Shown: positions 52,455 through 61,440, counted from the first letter of the stretch. The stretch: DNA of 64,000 bases from Thermococcus thioreducens (GCF_002214545.1 NZ_CP015105.1:496001-560000); one strand, 5' to 3'. A program made the numbers and translations. Notes: a model not told the origin generated them from the letters alone.

Positions 52455-52464
52455 CATTCTATAA
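52455..52464 (-). promoter_or_regulatory. TATA box of NSS transporter operon
   Basis: CTTTTTATAG on the minus strand, about 80 bases before the GTG start. Confidence 0.5.
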
Positions 52465-52676
52465 AAAGCTTTCTGATAGCTTTTTTCGACAAAAGACGAT
52501 TTACTCTGACTTAAAAGTTGAGTTCCTCCTTTCTCGTCATTTTTTCAGTACGTCAGGTTAACGTAAGCGTTAGGGCAACGTATTGACAATCAATAACTGG
52601 ATAATAAATCATAGTGACGAACAATAGAGTGGAAAAATGGGGAAAGATTTAACTGGTGGGAGAGCAAAGTGGAAAC
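52465..52676. other. AT-rich non-coding spacer
   Basis: No frame with a credible start is seen between the transporter promoter and the sRNA. Confidence 0.4.
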
Positions 52677-52735
52677 GCCCGATGATTGGAACGAGAGTGA
52701 TCTGACGGGATGATGACCGACTTCTCGCTGAGGGC
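52677..52735 (+). ncRNA. C/D box sRNA (predicted 2'-O-methylation guide)
   Basis: The order is C-like CGATGA (52680-52685), a guide of 16 bases, D' CTGA (52702-52705), spacer CGGG, a perfect C' ATGATGA (52710-52716), an 11-base guide CCGACTTCTCG, and D CTGA (52728-52731). GCCC and GGGC flank the C and D boxes and can pair as the terminal stem. Spacing matches archaeal C/D sRNAs, which guide L7Ae/Nop5/fibrillarin to methylate rRNA or tRNA. The first C box lacks the initial UG, its only weakness. Targets were not determined. Confidence 0.7.
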
Positions 52736-52927
52736 CCTCGTTTCAATATAGTTTCATTCATTTTTATTCAATGGTGCCTTTTTATGTGCTCCAATGTATA
52801 AAAAATCTTGGATGTACAGCACTGTTTTTGTCTTAAAATTTCGGCAGATTTTTTCTTTTCGCCGAAAATTTCCGTATATAACTTTTTGTTTAAAATTAAC
52901 CGTTCTCCTGCCTCCTTTGGCGAAAGG

Positions 52928-52938
52928 TTTATATATGC
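52928..52938 (+). promoter_or_regulatory. TATA box of gdhA
   Basis: TTTATATATGC, a strong TATA element 49 bases before the ATG; predicted leader about 30 bases. This fits high expression of glutamate dehydrogenase. Confidence 0.75.
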
Positions 52939-52986
52939 AAATGCCTAAGGGTATCTCGCAAATTACCGAAACCCGAGGTGGGAAAA

Positions 52987-54246
52987 ATGGTCGAGATTGA
53001 CCCGTTTGAGATGGCCGTTCAGCAGCTTGAGAGGGCTGCCCAGTTCATGGACATAAGCGAAGAGGCCCTTGAGTGGCTCAAGAAGCCCATGAGGATTGTT
53101 GAGGTCTCAGTTCCGCTTGAGATGGACGACGGTTCTGTTAAGGTTTTCACCGGTTTCCGTGTTCAGCACAACTGGGCCCGCGGTCCGACCAAGGGTGGTA
53201 TAAGGTGGCACCCGGCCGAGACCCTCAGCACTGTCAAGGCCCTCGCTACCTGGATGACCTGGAAGGTCGCCGTCGTTGACCTCCCCTACGGTGGAGGTAA
53301 GGGTGGCATCATAGTCGACCCGAAGAAGCTCTCCGAGAGGGAGAAGGAGAGGCTTGCCAGGAACTACATAAGGGCCATCTACGACGTCATCAGCCCGTAC
53401 ACCGACATCCCTGCCCCTGACGTTTACACCAACCCGCAGATCATGGCCTGGATGATGGACGAGTACGAGGCCATCAGCAGGAGGAAGGTTCCGAGCTTCG
53501 GAATCATCACCGGCAAGCCGCCTGGTGTCGGTGGTATCGTCGCCAGGATGGACGCAACAGCAAGGGGTGCCAGCTTCACCGTCCGCGAGGCCGCCAAGGC
53601 CCTCGGAATGGACCTCAAGGGCAAGACCATAGCCATCCAGGGTTACGGTAACGCCGGCTATTACATGGCCAAGATCATGAGCGAGGAGTACGGCATGAAG
53701 GTCGTCGCCGTCAGCGACAGCAAGGGCGGTATCTACATGGAGGACGGCATAAACGCCGACGAGGTTCTCAAGTGGAAGCGTGAGCACGGCTCAGTTAAGG
53801 ACTTCCCGGGAGCCACCAACATCACCAACGAGGAGCTCCTTGAGCTCGAAGTCGACGTCCTCGCCCCGAGCGCTATTGAGGGTGTCATCACCAAGGACAA
53901 CGCTGACAAGATCAAGGCCAAGATTATTGCCGAGCTCGCCAACGGCCCGACAACGCCGGAGGCCGACGAGATACTCCACGAGAAGGGCGTCCTCATCATA
54001 CCTGACTTCCTCTGTAACGCCGGCGGTGTTACCGTCAGCTACTTCGAGTGGGTCCAGAACATAACCGGCGACTACTGGGACACCGAGACTACAAGAGCAA
54101 AGCTCGACAAGAAGATGACCAAGGCCTTCTGGGACGTCTACAACACCCACAAGGAGAAGGGTATCCAGATGAGGGATGCCGCCTACGTCGTCGCCGTCCA
54201 GAGGGTCTACGACGCCATGAAGTGGCGCGGATGGGTGAAGAAGTGA
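52987..54246 (+). CDS. gdhA: Glutamate dehydrogenase
   Basis: This hexameric enzyme interconverts glutamate with 2-oxoglutarate and ammonia and is abundant in Thermococcales. The 419-residue protein has the substrate lysines in [11 protein letters not shown] and PYGGGKGGI (about 66-112), the conserved Asp in [10 protein letters not shown] (about 143-152), the Rossmann motif [14 protein letters not shown] (about 219-232) and the late [13 protein letters not shown] 52987 follows GAGGTGGGAAAA. Codon choice is strongly biased, as expected of a highly expressed gene. NADP preference is likely but not certain. Confidence 0.98.
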   Translation: MVEIDPFEMAVQQLERAAQFMDISEEALEWLKKPMRIVEVSVPLEMDDGSVKVFTGFRVQHNWARGPTKGGIRWHPAETLSTVKALATWMTWKVAVVDLPYGGGKGGIIVDPKKLSEREKERLARNYIRAIYDVISPYTDIPAPDVYTNPQIMAWMMDEYEAISRRKVPSFGIITGKPPGVGGIVARMDATARGASFTVREAAKALGMDLKGKTIAIQGYGNAGYYMAKIMSEEYGMKVVAVSDSKGGIYMEDGINADEVLKWKREHGSVKDFPGATNITNEELLELEVDVLAPSAIEGVITKDNADKIKAKIIAELANGPTTPEADEILHEKGVLIIPDFLCNAGGVTVSYFEWVQNITGDYWDTETTRAKLDKKMTKAFWDVYNTHKEKGIQMRDAAYVVAVQRVYDAMKWRGWVKK

Positions 54247-54281
54247 TTTTTCCCCTCCCTTTCTCTTAGTTTCTGTTCTTC
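54247..54281 (+). terminator. T-rich terminator of gdhA
   Basis: TTTTTCCCCTCCCTTTCTC and TTTCTGTTCTTC follow the stop codon, a pyrimidine-rich archaeal terminator. Confidence 0.5.
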
Positions 54282-54304
54282 TGCAGGGATACAATGTCAA
54301 TGTT

Positions 54305-54595
54305 CTAGAGCTTTTTGCCCCTTTCCTGATACAGCCTTGATATTGCCTGCATCGCGGCCACGACTATTATTCCCGTCATTATCATTCCCAGTATGGGCAG
54401 TATGAAGGCACAGAGGAGCTTTGATATCGGTGTTGTGGGAATTATGTCTCCATAGCCAACCGTGAAGGCTGATATGAAAGCGAAATAAATCCCGTTGCCG
54501 ATGCTCAGGGATTCCTGGAAGGCGAGCACTACCCCGAAAACCATTATCAGGCTAAAAAGGCCCAGAAGAATGCTTTTAACGTAGTAGAGGACCAT
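54305..54595 (-). CDS. Two-helix potassium channel protein
   Basis: The 96-residue protein has two membrane helices (about 5-27 and 60-85) flanking a pore helix and the selectivity filter TVGYGD (about 46-51), the minimal 2TM K+ channel core. No RCK gating domain is attached, and none is encoded next to it, so gating is unclear. Start ATG 54595 has no strong Shine-Dalgarno sequence. Confidence 0.85.
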   Translation of the reverse strand: MVLYYVKSILLGLFSLIMVFGVVLAFQESLSIGNGIYFAFISAFTVGYGDIIPTTPISKLLCAFILPILGMIMTGIIVVAAMQAISRLYQERGKKL

Positions 54596-54671
54596 TAAAA
54601 ATTCGTGGAGGAAGGTTCGAAAGCCTATGAGTTAGATTTCGAGCCCTTCCTCTCTTTCCTTCTCCATTCCC

Positions 54672-55835
54672 TCACACCTTTGCCCAGTATTCCTTCTCCT
54701 CGACCATGACCCTTATCATCTCGTCCTCGTCCTTGAACATGGTTCTCCGTGAGGGGTTCTGCATGCCGTAGAACTCCATGAACGGGCTCGGCCTTCTGTC
54801 GAAGGGGTAGTAGAGGTATATCGCCGCCAGCGTTCTGTATGCCTCGGCCATCTCACTGATGACCCCCGCGGAGACGCCCTCAGCGTAGTGGTAGACCGCT
54901 ATGGCCTTGCTGACGTCGACAAGGTTGAAGTCCCTCTCGACGAGCTGGCGCCTCAGTATGTCGGTGGCCTGCTCTATGTCCTCTCTGTCGAGTTCCTCGA
55001 CTTCCTCACCGTCCAGAAGGTGCTTTATCCGGATGCGCTTTATTGAAGGGTCAGCGTTAACCTGGGCATCGTATTCAGCAACGACCCACCAGTCGTCCAG
55101 AGCGCCGGGGTCAAGGACTGTAAAGTGTTCACTGAGCTTGTTGTAGAATCCCCTGACCCGCTGGTAGTACTCCTCCTCGTGACCGGTCATCGGATAGCTG
55201 AGGTAAACGAGCGGCTTTTCTTCTTCCCTGAATATCAGGTCGAGAAAGACTTCGTAGGGGTGTCTTATTCCGAACTGGAGGATATAGCGGACCTCGATAC
55301 CTTCTTTCTTAAGCTCATGTATCAGGGTTTTAACGTGGTTTATTGCATCCTCACGCCACATGACTAGGGTGGTGAGCTTGATGTTCTCGGGATTCTCACC
55401 GAAGCGCTCGAACCACTCCGGGTCGTTGATGATACGCCTCCTTACGGACAGGACATCGTCCAGGACTATTATTACCCGGTTCGGCCTCAGAAGCTTCAGA
55501 TTGCTAGTTGTGAAGCCTATAACGCTCCCGCTTCCCCAGCGGAAGAGGCTCGGTGTTGAGACCAGGTGGAACTTACGGTCACTTTTATCTATTTCCTTTC
55601 TTATTCTATTGAAAGCCTCATCCCTTATCTCGTTCATCAAATCCTGGTGGCTTATGGCAAAGTCAAGGACGTTCTTTCGGGTTATCTTGACGCCCAGTTC
55701 CTTTCCGACCTCCCTGATGTAGTCGAAGACGTGGTAGTAGGCGTAGCTCTCTTCGTCGGCGAGCTTTAGTGCCTCGGTTATGTACTCGTCGCGCCCGTTG
55801 AGCGGCGGCCCGGTTAGGAGTATGACCTCGTTCAT
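54672..55835 (-). CDS. P-loop kinase-like protein fused to deoxyribosyltransferase-like domain
   Basis: The 387-residue protein starts with a nucleotide-kinase-like fold: LLTGPPLNGRDEYITEALKL (about 5-24), where the Walker A lysine is replaced by Arg in GPPLNGRDE, and IIVLDDVLSVRRRI near 125. From about residue 205 a second domain begins LVYLSYPMTGHEEEYYQRVR, resembling nucleoside 2-deoxyribosyltransferase folds (VYLAGP-type), and ends with conserved AVYHYAEGVSAGVISEMAEA. The function is unknown. ATG 55835 follows GGGGTGAT; it is divergent from psmB. Confidence 0.65.
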   Translation of the reverse strand: MNEVILLTGPPLNGRDEYITEALKLADEESYAYYHVFDYIREVGKELGVKITRKNVLDFAISHQDLMNEIRDEAFNRIRKEIDKSDRKFHLVSTPSLFRWGSGSVIGFTTSNLKLLRPNRVIIVLDDVLSVRRRIINDPEWFERFGENPENIKLTTLVMWREDAINHVKTLIHELKKEGIEVRYILQFGIRHPYEVFLDLIFREEEKPLVYLSYPMTGHEEEYYQRVRGFYNKLSEHFTVLDPGALDDWWVVAEYDAQVNADPSIKRIRIKHLLDGEEVEELDREDIEQATDILRRQLVERDFNLVDVSKAIAVYHYAEGVSAGVISEMAEAYRTLAAIYLYYPFDRRPSPFMEFYGMQNPSRRTMFKDEDEMIRVMVEEKEYWAKV

Positions 55836-55877
55836 TCTATCACCCCGCGGCATCTAAGCGTAGGCTTCGGACGAAAC

Positions 55878-55887
55878 CTTTAAATAC
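55878..55887 (+). promoter_or_regulatory. TATA box of psmB
   Basis: CCTTTAAATA, about 70 bases before the psmB start, in the divergent spacer. Confidence 0.5.
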
Positions 55888-55953
55888 TATTCCCCTAAAC
55901 TGGCGTTGTAGAGGTTCTTCTATTCTAAAAACATACCAGCAGGGGTGTTGTAA

Positions 55954-56565
55954 TTGGCTGAAAAGCTAAAGGGAACGACTACGGTCGGCATTGTGTGTAA
56001 GGACGGCGTCGTCCTAGCGGCGGACAGGAGGGCATCGCTCGGCAACATGGTGCTTTCGGGGAACGTCACAAAGGTATTCCAGATAGACGACCACTTGGCC
56101 TTGGCCGGTGCCGGAAGCGTTGGGGACATCCTCTCACTCGTCAGGCTTCTGAGGGCCGAGGCTAGACTGTACAGGGCCAGGGTCGGGAACGAGATGGGTG
56201 TGAAGGCCCTTGCTACGCTGACTTCTAACATCCTCCACGGCAGGAGGTTCATGCCGTACTTTGGGTGGTTCCTCATAGCGGGCTACGATGAGAGGCCCGG
56301 ACTGTACTCGATAGACATGGCCGGCGGCGTTACCGAAGACAGATTCACCGCTGCCGGTTCTGGAATGGAGTTTGCCTTCGCGGTTCTTGAGGATGGGTAT
56401 AGCGAGGATATGGAGCTTGAGGGGGGTATCAGACTTGCCCTCAAGGCGATAAAGGTAGCCACAAGGCGCGATGTTTTCACGGGGGATGGGGTAACCCTCG
56501 TTACCGTCACGGAAGACGGTTACAGGGAGCTGACCAAGGAGGAGATGGAAGCTCTTCTAAAGTGA
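55954..56565 (+). CDS. psmB: Proteasome beta subunit
   Basis: The 203-residue precursor has a seven-residue propeptide (MAEKLKG) and then Thr8, the catalytic nucleophile, in [19 protein letters not shown] with Lys and Asp in place. Further conserved parts are [21 protein letters not shown] and [14 protein letters not shown]. It forms the proteolytic rings of the 20S proteasome. TTG 55954 is the start, with GGGGTG at six bases. The aCPSF1 gene follows closely on the same strand. Confidence 0.95.
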   Translation: MAEKLKGTTTVGIVCKDGVVLAADRRASLGNMVLSGNVTKVFQIDDHLALAGAGSVGDILSLVRLLRAEARLYRARVGNEMGVKALATLTSNILHGRRFMPYFGWFLIAGYDERPGLYSIDMAGGVTEDRFTAAGSGMEFAFAVLEDGYSEDMELEGGIRLALKAIKVATRRDVFTGDGVTLVTVTEDGYRELTKEEMEALLK

Positions 56566-56575
56566 GGTGGTGGCT

Positions 56576-58522
56576 TTGATAAGGAGAGAAACTTTCGTTG
56601 ATGACATTCTACGTGACATAAAAGCTGTAATAAGCCAGATGGTTCCGAGGGAGGCTAGGATAACTGAAGTTGAATTCGAAGGGCCAGAGCTTGTAATCTA
56701 CGTCAAGAACCCCGAAGCCATAATGCAGGACGGGGAGCTCATCAAAAACCTCGCCAAGGTTTTAAAGAAGCGCATCAGCGTCCGTCCAGACCCTGAAGTC
56801 CTCCTTCCTCCGGAGAGGGCAGAGGAGATGATAAAGCAGATTGTTCCTGCGGAGGCCGAGATAACCAACATAAGCTTTGACCCGTCCGTCGGTGAGGTTC
56901 TCATAGAGGCCAAAAAGCCGGGCCTGGTTATAGGAAAGAACGGCGAAACGCTTCGCTTGATAACCCAGAAGGTTCACTGGGCGCCTCGCGTCATAAGGAC
57001 ACCACCGCTTCAGAGCCAGACCATATACTCGATAAGGCAGATACTTCAGGCGGAGGCTAGGGACAGGAGGAAGTTCCTCCGCCAGGTTGGCCGGAATATC
57101 TACCGCAAACCCGAGCTAAAAAGCGAGTGGATTAGGATAACCAGCCTTGGGGGCTTCCGTGAGGTTGGTAGAAGTGCCCTTCTAGTCCAGACTAACGAAA
57201 GTTATGTTCTCGTGGACTTCGGTGTTAACATAGCCGCCCTCCGCGACCCCAAAAAGGCATTTCCGCATTTTGACGCGCCCGAGTTCAGGTACGTTCTTGA
57301 TGCTGGGTTACTCGATGCGATCATCATAACCCACGCCCACCTCGACCACAGCGGAATGCTCCCTTACCTCTTCCGCTACAAGCTCTTCGACGGCCCGATA
57401 TACACGACGCCGCCGACGAGGGATCTGATGGTGCTCCTCCAGCAGGACTTCATCGAGATACAGCAGATGAACGGCGTCGAGCCTCTCTACCGGCCGAGGG
57501 ACATCAAAGAGGTCATCAAGCACACGATAACCCTCGACTACGGCGAGGTTCGCGACATCGCTCCGGACATGAGGCTCACCCTCCACAATGCAGGCCACAT
57601 TCTCGGGTCGTCGATAGTCCACCTCCACATAGGCAACGGGCTTCACAACATAGCCATAACCGGAGACTTCAAGTTCATCCCTACGAGGCTCTTTGAACCC
57701 GCTGTAAGCAGGTTCCCCCGTCTGGAGACCCTCATCATGGAGTCCACCTACGGAGGAAGCAACGACTACCAGATGCCGCGTGAAGAAGCCGAGAAGCGCC
57801 TTATAGAGGTCATCCATCAGACGATTAGGAGGGGAGGTAAGGTTCTCATACCTGCCATGGCGGTCGGCAGGGCACAGGAGATAATGATGGTTCTCGAAGA
57901 GTACGCCCGGGTCGGCGGTATCGAGGTGCCCATATACCTCGATGGAATGATATGGGAGGCCACTGCAATCCACACGGCCTATCCAGAGTACCTCAGCAAG
58001 CATCTGCGCGAGCAGATATTCCACGAGGGCTACAACCCGTTCCTCAATCCGGTTTTCAAGAGCGTCGCCAACTCCCGTGAGAGGCAGGATATCATAGACA
58101 GCGGAGAGCCGGCAATAATCATCGCCACTTCGGGTATGCTCGTCGGCGGGCCGAGCGTGGAGTACTTCAAACAGCTCGCTCCCGACCCGAAGAACAGCAT
58201 GATCTTCGTCAGCTACCAGGCCGAGGGAACGCTTGGAAGACAGGTTCAGAGGGGACTCAGGGAGATACCGCTGGTCGGAGAGGGTGGAAAGACCGAGGTC
58301 GTCAAGGTCAACATGCAGGTTCACACTATCGACGGCTTCTCCGGCCACGCCGACAGGAGAGAGCTCATCAGCTATATAGCCAGGCTGAGACCGAGGCCTG
58401 AGAGGGTGATAACCGTCCACGGAGAACCACACAAGTGTCTTGACCTGAGCACCAGCATCCACAAGAAGTTCGGTATCTCAACGCGCGCCCCGAACAACCT
58501 GGATGCAATAAGGCTTAAGTGA
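56576..58522 (+). CDS. fttA: aCPSF1/FttA transcription termination factor and ribonuclease
   Basis: The 648-residue protein has two N-terminal KH-type domains (IRRETFVDDILRDIKAVISQ onward; GKNGETLRLITQK near 125), a metallo-beta-lactamase domain with ITHAHLDHSGMLPYLFR (about 250) and a beta-CASP domain, then DGFSGHADRRELISYIARLR and the HGEPHKCLDL motif. aCPSF1 cleaves RNA at U-rich 3' ends and terminates archaeal transcription. TTG 56576 has GAGGTGGT at best spacing; GTG 56567 and 56570 are alternatives. The neighbour psmB is the usual arrangement in Thermococcales. Confidence 0.95.
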   Translation: MIRRETFVDDILRDIKAVISQMVPREARITEVEFEGPELVIYVKNPEAIMQDGELIKNLAKVLKKRISVRPDPEVLLPPERAEEMIKQIVPAEAEITNISFDPSVGEVLIEAKKPGLVIGKNGETLRLITQKVHWAPRVIRTPPLQSQTIYSIRQILQAEARDRRKFLRQVGRNIYRKPELKSEWIRITSLGGFREVGRSALLVQTNESYVLVDFGVNIAALRDPKKAFPHFDAPEFRYVLDAGLLDAIIITHAHLDHSGMLPYLFRYKLFDGPIYTTPPTRDLMVLLQQDFIEIQQMNGVEPLYRPRDIKEVIKHTITLDYGEVRDIAPDMRLTLHNAGHILGSSIVHLHIGNGLHNIAITGDFKFIPTRLFEPAVSRFPRLETLIMESTYGGSNDYQMPREEAEKRLIEVIHQTIRRGGKVLIPAMAVGRAQEIMMVLEEYARVGGIEVPIYLDGMIWEATAIHTAYPEYLSKHLREQIFHEGYNPFLNPVFKSVANSRERQDIIDSGEPAIIIATSGMLVGGPSVEYFKQLAPDPKNSMIFVSYQAEGTLGRQVQRGLREIPLVGEGGKTEVVKVNMQVHTIDGFSGHADRRELISYIARLRPRPERVITVHGEPHKCLDLSTSIHKKFGISTRAPNNLDAIRLK

Positions 58523-58540
58523 CCGTCCGAGTGATGCCCG

Positions 58541-59875
58541 ATGCAGGTTCGATGTCCAAGCTGTGGGAGGCTCTACTCCTCCTTTATTCCCCCAACGTGC
58601 TCCTGCGGTGAGCCGCTCAGGATAGCGTACGACTATGAATCCGTGGACGTTTATTCATGGAAAGGGAGAAGGCCCGGTGTCTGGAAGTATCGGGAGCTTC
58701 TTCCCGATGTGGACCGTGTCATCAGCCTGAACGAGGGCGGAACGCCCCTTCTGAAGGCTAAACTCGGTGAGGAACTCGGTCTGAACGTCTTCATCAAAGA
58801 CGAGACGAGGAATCCCACTGGCTCGTTCAGGGACAGGCTCATCACTGTGGCGGTCTCCTACGGCATTCCCCACGCAGAGAACGGTTTTGTTGTGGCCAGC
58901 AACGGAAACGCCGCCGCTTCCCTTTCGGCCTATGCCGCCCGGGCTGGGAAGCCTGCTTACACAGTCGTTCCAAAACTGGTTGAGCAGGGGAAGCTGAACC
59001 AGATAGTGGCTTTCGGTGCGAAGGTGATCCGCTACGGTGAGAGCGTTGATGAGGGCATAAGCTACGCGGAAGGATTGGCTGAGGGCAAGGGGCTCTACAA
59101 CGTCACCCCCGAGAGCAACCTCGTCGGTTTGGAGGGGCAGAAGACGCTCGCCTTTGAGCTGTGGGAGGAGCTGAACCCGACCCACGTGGTGATCCCGACG
59201 GGAAGTGGAAGCAACCTCTACAGCATCTATAAGGGCTTTACCGAGCTCATGGAGATAGGTGCCATTGAGGAAATGCCCAGACTCATAGCGGTGCAGGCGG
59301 AGAAATGCTCCCCCATAGCGAGTGAGGTTCTGGGCGTCGAGCCGAGGGCGGAGCCGACCAAGGCGCTGGCGCTCTACGTGAAGAACCCCGTGATGAAGGA
59401 GCTGGCTTTGAAGGCCATAGGCGAGACCGACGGGACCGCTGTGCTAGTCGGCGAGGATGAGCTCGACCTTGGGCAGAGGTTGCTCGCCGGGGAGGGGATC
59501 TTTGCGGAGTACGCTTCGGCAGTGATAGTTCCTGCCCTGCTCAAGCTGGCCGAGGAAGGTTACTTTGAGAGGGACGACAGAATAGCGCTTATCGTGACCA
59601 GCTCTGGCCTCAAGGGACACTACGCTGAGACACGGGAAAAGTTCAGCATAGGGGGAACAAAGCTTGATATACTGAGACTTCTCAGCGGGAGGGTCATGTA
59701 CGGCTATGAGATATGGGAGGCCCTTGAGAAGCCGCTCAAGTATCAGGCGGTTTACCAGCACCTCCGTGAGCTTGAGAGTCTGGGCCTAATAGACGAATCC
59801 CATAGAAGGGGCAGGCGCGTCTACTACAGGCTGACGGATAAAGGGCGCAGGTTCCTGGAGACACTATCTGAGTAA
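58541..59875 (+). CDS. Threonine-synthase-like protein fused to PadR-type winged helix
   Basis: The 444-residue protein begins with a zinc-ribbon-like segment (CPSCGRLY, CSCGE) and a fold type II PLP domain (about 25-355) with VIPTGSGSNLYSIYKG and VTSSGLKGHYA. The usual lysine motif S-F-K-D-R is S-F-R-D-R here (Arg97), so the PLP lysine is absent from that place. A C-terminal winged helix (about 368-444: LDILRLLSGRVMYGYEIWEA, YQHLRELESLGLID, YYRLTDKG) resembles PadR regulators. It may be a PLP- or ligand-sensing regulator or an altered enzyme; both are inference. The normal copy lies at 14360. Confidence 0.75.
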   Translation: MQVRCPSCGRLYSSFIPPTCSCGEPLRIAYDYESVDVYSWKGRRPGVWKYRELLPDVDRVISLNEGGTPLLKAKLGEELGLNVFIKDETRNPTGSFRDRLITVAVSYGIPHAENGFVVASNGNAAASLSAYAARAGKPAYTVVPKLVEQGKLNQIVAFGAKVIRYGESVDEGISYAEGLAEGKGLYNVTPESNLVGLEGQKTLAFELWEELNPTHVVIPTGSGSNLYSIYKGFTELMEIGAIEEMPRLIAVQAEKCSPIASEVLGVEPRAEPTKALALYVKNPVMKELALKAIGETDGTAVLVGEDELDLGQRLLAGEGIFAEYASAVIVPALLKLAEEGYFERDDRIALIVTSSGLKGHYAETREKFSIGGTKLDILRLLSGRVMYGYEIWEALEKPLKYQAVYQHLRELESLGLIDESHRRGRRVYYRLTDKGRRFLETLSE

Positions 59876-59923
59876 CGGAAAGGTTTTAAAAGGTCTTTTT
59901 AAAGCTAAGCGTAGGTGAAGAAC

Positions 59924-60268
59924 GTGGGGCTGGCAATTGAACACAAGTTTTCACTATCCGTTTACCTGTGGGGACTCATCTGTGGTCTGGTTAGTGGGGT
60001 TGCCGCCGCAAAGTTCCAGTACGGCTGGATGATAGGCATCGCCATGTTCCTGATCATCGACAAGGTAGTCATGGCCCTCATAAAGGAGCTGCCGCCCGAC
60101 ATCGAGGAGGAGCGCCTGATACTCAGGAAGGCCTTCTTTGGCTGGTTCCTGTTCTGGCTGTACTTCACCATGCTCAGCTACACCCTGATGGTCAACTTCC
60201 AGCCCCAGTTCTACTCAAACCAGAGCCTGCTTTATAAACTCACGCAGAACGGAACGGTGATGGGGTGA
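59924..60268 (+). CDS. Small membrane protein upstream of rpiA
   Basis: The 114-residue protein has about three hydrophobic segments (around 12-30, 33-50 and 75-97) separated by an acidic loop (KELPPDIEEERLILRK). GTG 59924 follows AGGTGA at five bases; a GTG at 59915 is in frame. Its stop lies four bases before the rpiA start, so the two are co-transcribed. No family is recognised. Confidence 0.65.
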   Translation: MGLAIEHKFSLSVYLWGLICGLVSGVAAAKFQYGWMIGIAMFLIIDKVVMALIKELPPDIEEERLILRKAFFGWFLFWLYFTMLSYTLMVNFQPQFYSNQSLLYKLTQNGTVMG

Positions 60269-60272
60269 GCCT

Positions 60273-60956
60273 ATGGAGGAGCTCAAGAGGGCGGTTGCCA
60301 AGGAGGCCCTGAAGTTCATTGAGGATGATATGGTAGTCGGCCTCGGCACAGGCTCCACTACTGCATACTTTATCGAGTATCTGGGCAAGCTCATTATGGA
60401 GGGGGAGCTTGAAGACGTTTACGGCATTCCCACGTCCTATCAGGCTAGGCTTCTCGCCCTTGAGAACGGCGTCCCGGTAGTCGGCCTGGACGAAGTCGAT
60501 GCGATAGACATAGCCGTTGACGGCGCCGACGAAGTTGACCCCTATCTGAACCTCATAAAGGGCCGCGGTGCGGCGCTCACCATGGAGAAGATAATCGAAT
60601 ACCGCGCTGGAACGTTCCTCGTTCTCGTTGACGAGAGCAAGCTGGTCGAGAGGCTCGGCCAGAAGATGCCCGTTCCCATTGAGGTCATTCCGGCAGCCTG
60701 GCGCGCCATAGCCGAGGAGATAGAGGTCTTCAACGCCACTGCTGAACTGAGGATAGCGAGCAAGAAGGACGGGCCGGTCGTTACCGACAACGGCAACTTC
60801 ATTCTCGACGCCAGGTTCCACCGCATAGACGACCCGCTCGACCTTGAGATAGAGCTCAACAACATCCCCGGTGTGGTGGAGAACGGCATCTTTGCGGACA
60901 TAGCCGACATAGTCCTCGTTGGAACCAGGGACGGCGTCAAGAAGCTGGAGCGCTGA
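60273..60956 (+). CDS. rpiA: Ribose-5-phosphate isomerase A
   Basis: The enzyme interconverts ribose-5-phosphate and ribulose-5-phosphate; in Thermococcales it connects the ribulose monophosphate route to PRPP and nucleotide synthesis. The 227-residue protein has VGLGTGSTTAYFIEYLG (about 22-38), IDIAVDGADEVDPYLNLIKG (about 77-96) with catalytic Asp residues, GRGAALTMEKI and the D-N-G-N segment (TDNGNFILDARF). ATG 60273 follows GGGTGA. Confidence 0.96.
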   Translation: MEELKRAVAKEALKFIEDDMVVGLGTGSTTAYFIEYLGKLIMEGELEDVYGIPTSYQARLLALENGVPVVGLDEVDAIDIAVDGADEVDPYLNLIKGRGAALTMEKIIEYRAGTFLVLVDESKLVERLGQKMPVPIEVIPAAWRAIAEEIEVFNATAELRIASKKDGPVVTDNGNFILDARFHRIDDPLDLEIELNNIPGVVENGIFADIADIVLVGTRDGVKKLER

Positions 60957-60972
60957 GGTTTTTCTTTTCCAA
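60957..60972 (+). terminator. T-rich terminator of rpiA
   Basis: GGTTTTTCTTTTCC directly after the stop codon. Confidence 0.5.
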
Positions 60973-61417
60973 CTCTTGCTTGGTGGTTTTCCCTAGAATG
61001 AATCCGTTCTTCCCATCGAGGGCAAAGAGTCAGTCTCCAAAAGCAAGTGAATAAAAAACCCACTCATAAAAGGAGCACATTCCAAAATTGCACCAACCTT
61101 CCGTCATCCGTTAAGGACGCTTGAACGATAGTGAAAGCGGCGCTGAAGCTTTTAGATAGTCTCACCAAAAGTTCGTGGTTCTTGCGAGAGTTTGCCATTC
61201 AAAAAGGGATTCAACGTTAAAAATCTCTCAATTAAACCTGAATTCAACTCATACGGGCATTTTAGGGGGAGTTCAAATTCTAGCCGACGCCCAAAGGGCG
61301 TCAAAGAGGAGGAACTCCTGGGGAGGGTGATAATGCAGGAATTCAACCCAAAAAATAGCCCGTAAAAAGGAATCCCTCAGCGCTTTGGCATTTCAAAAAG
61401 GAACCCTAAACTTTGAT
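60973..61417. other. Non-coding spacer between rpiA and tRNA-Leu
   Basis: About 440 bases without a frame carrying a plausible start. A GACGCCCAAAGGGCGTC inverted repeat (about 61285-61301) and GGGGAGGGTGATAATG near 61320 stand out, but the frame after the latter is too short and no coding was accepted. Confidence 0.4.
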
Positions 61418-61440
61418 GAAACTTTGCCCAGCAAAGTTTC
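61418..61440 (-). repeat. Perfect inverted repeat 3' of tRNA-Leu
   Basis: GAAACTTTGC-CCA-GCAAAGTTTC is a perfect 10-bp inverted repeat that abuts the encoded CCA of tRNA-Leu. It shares the AACTTT/AAAGTT core with the repeats after tRNA-Arg(CCT) and tRNA-Gly. Confidence 0.8.

Noticed and set aside
57308-58462. Open frame of 384 codons opposite aCPSF1
   Set aside because: Antisense to the beta-CASP domain, and composition is typical of reversed codons.
61285-61301. GACGCC-CAAA-GGGCGTC as terminator or riboswitch
   Set aside because: The stem is short, isolated and not near a gene end; no further support.
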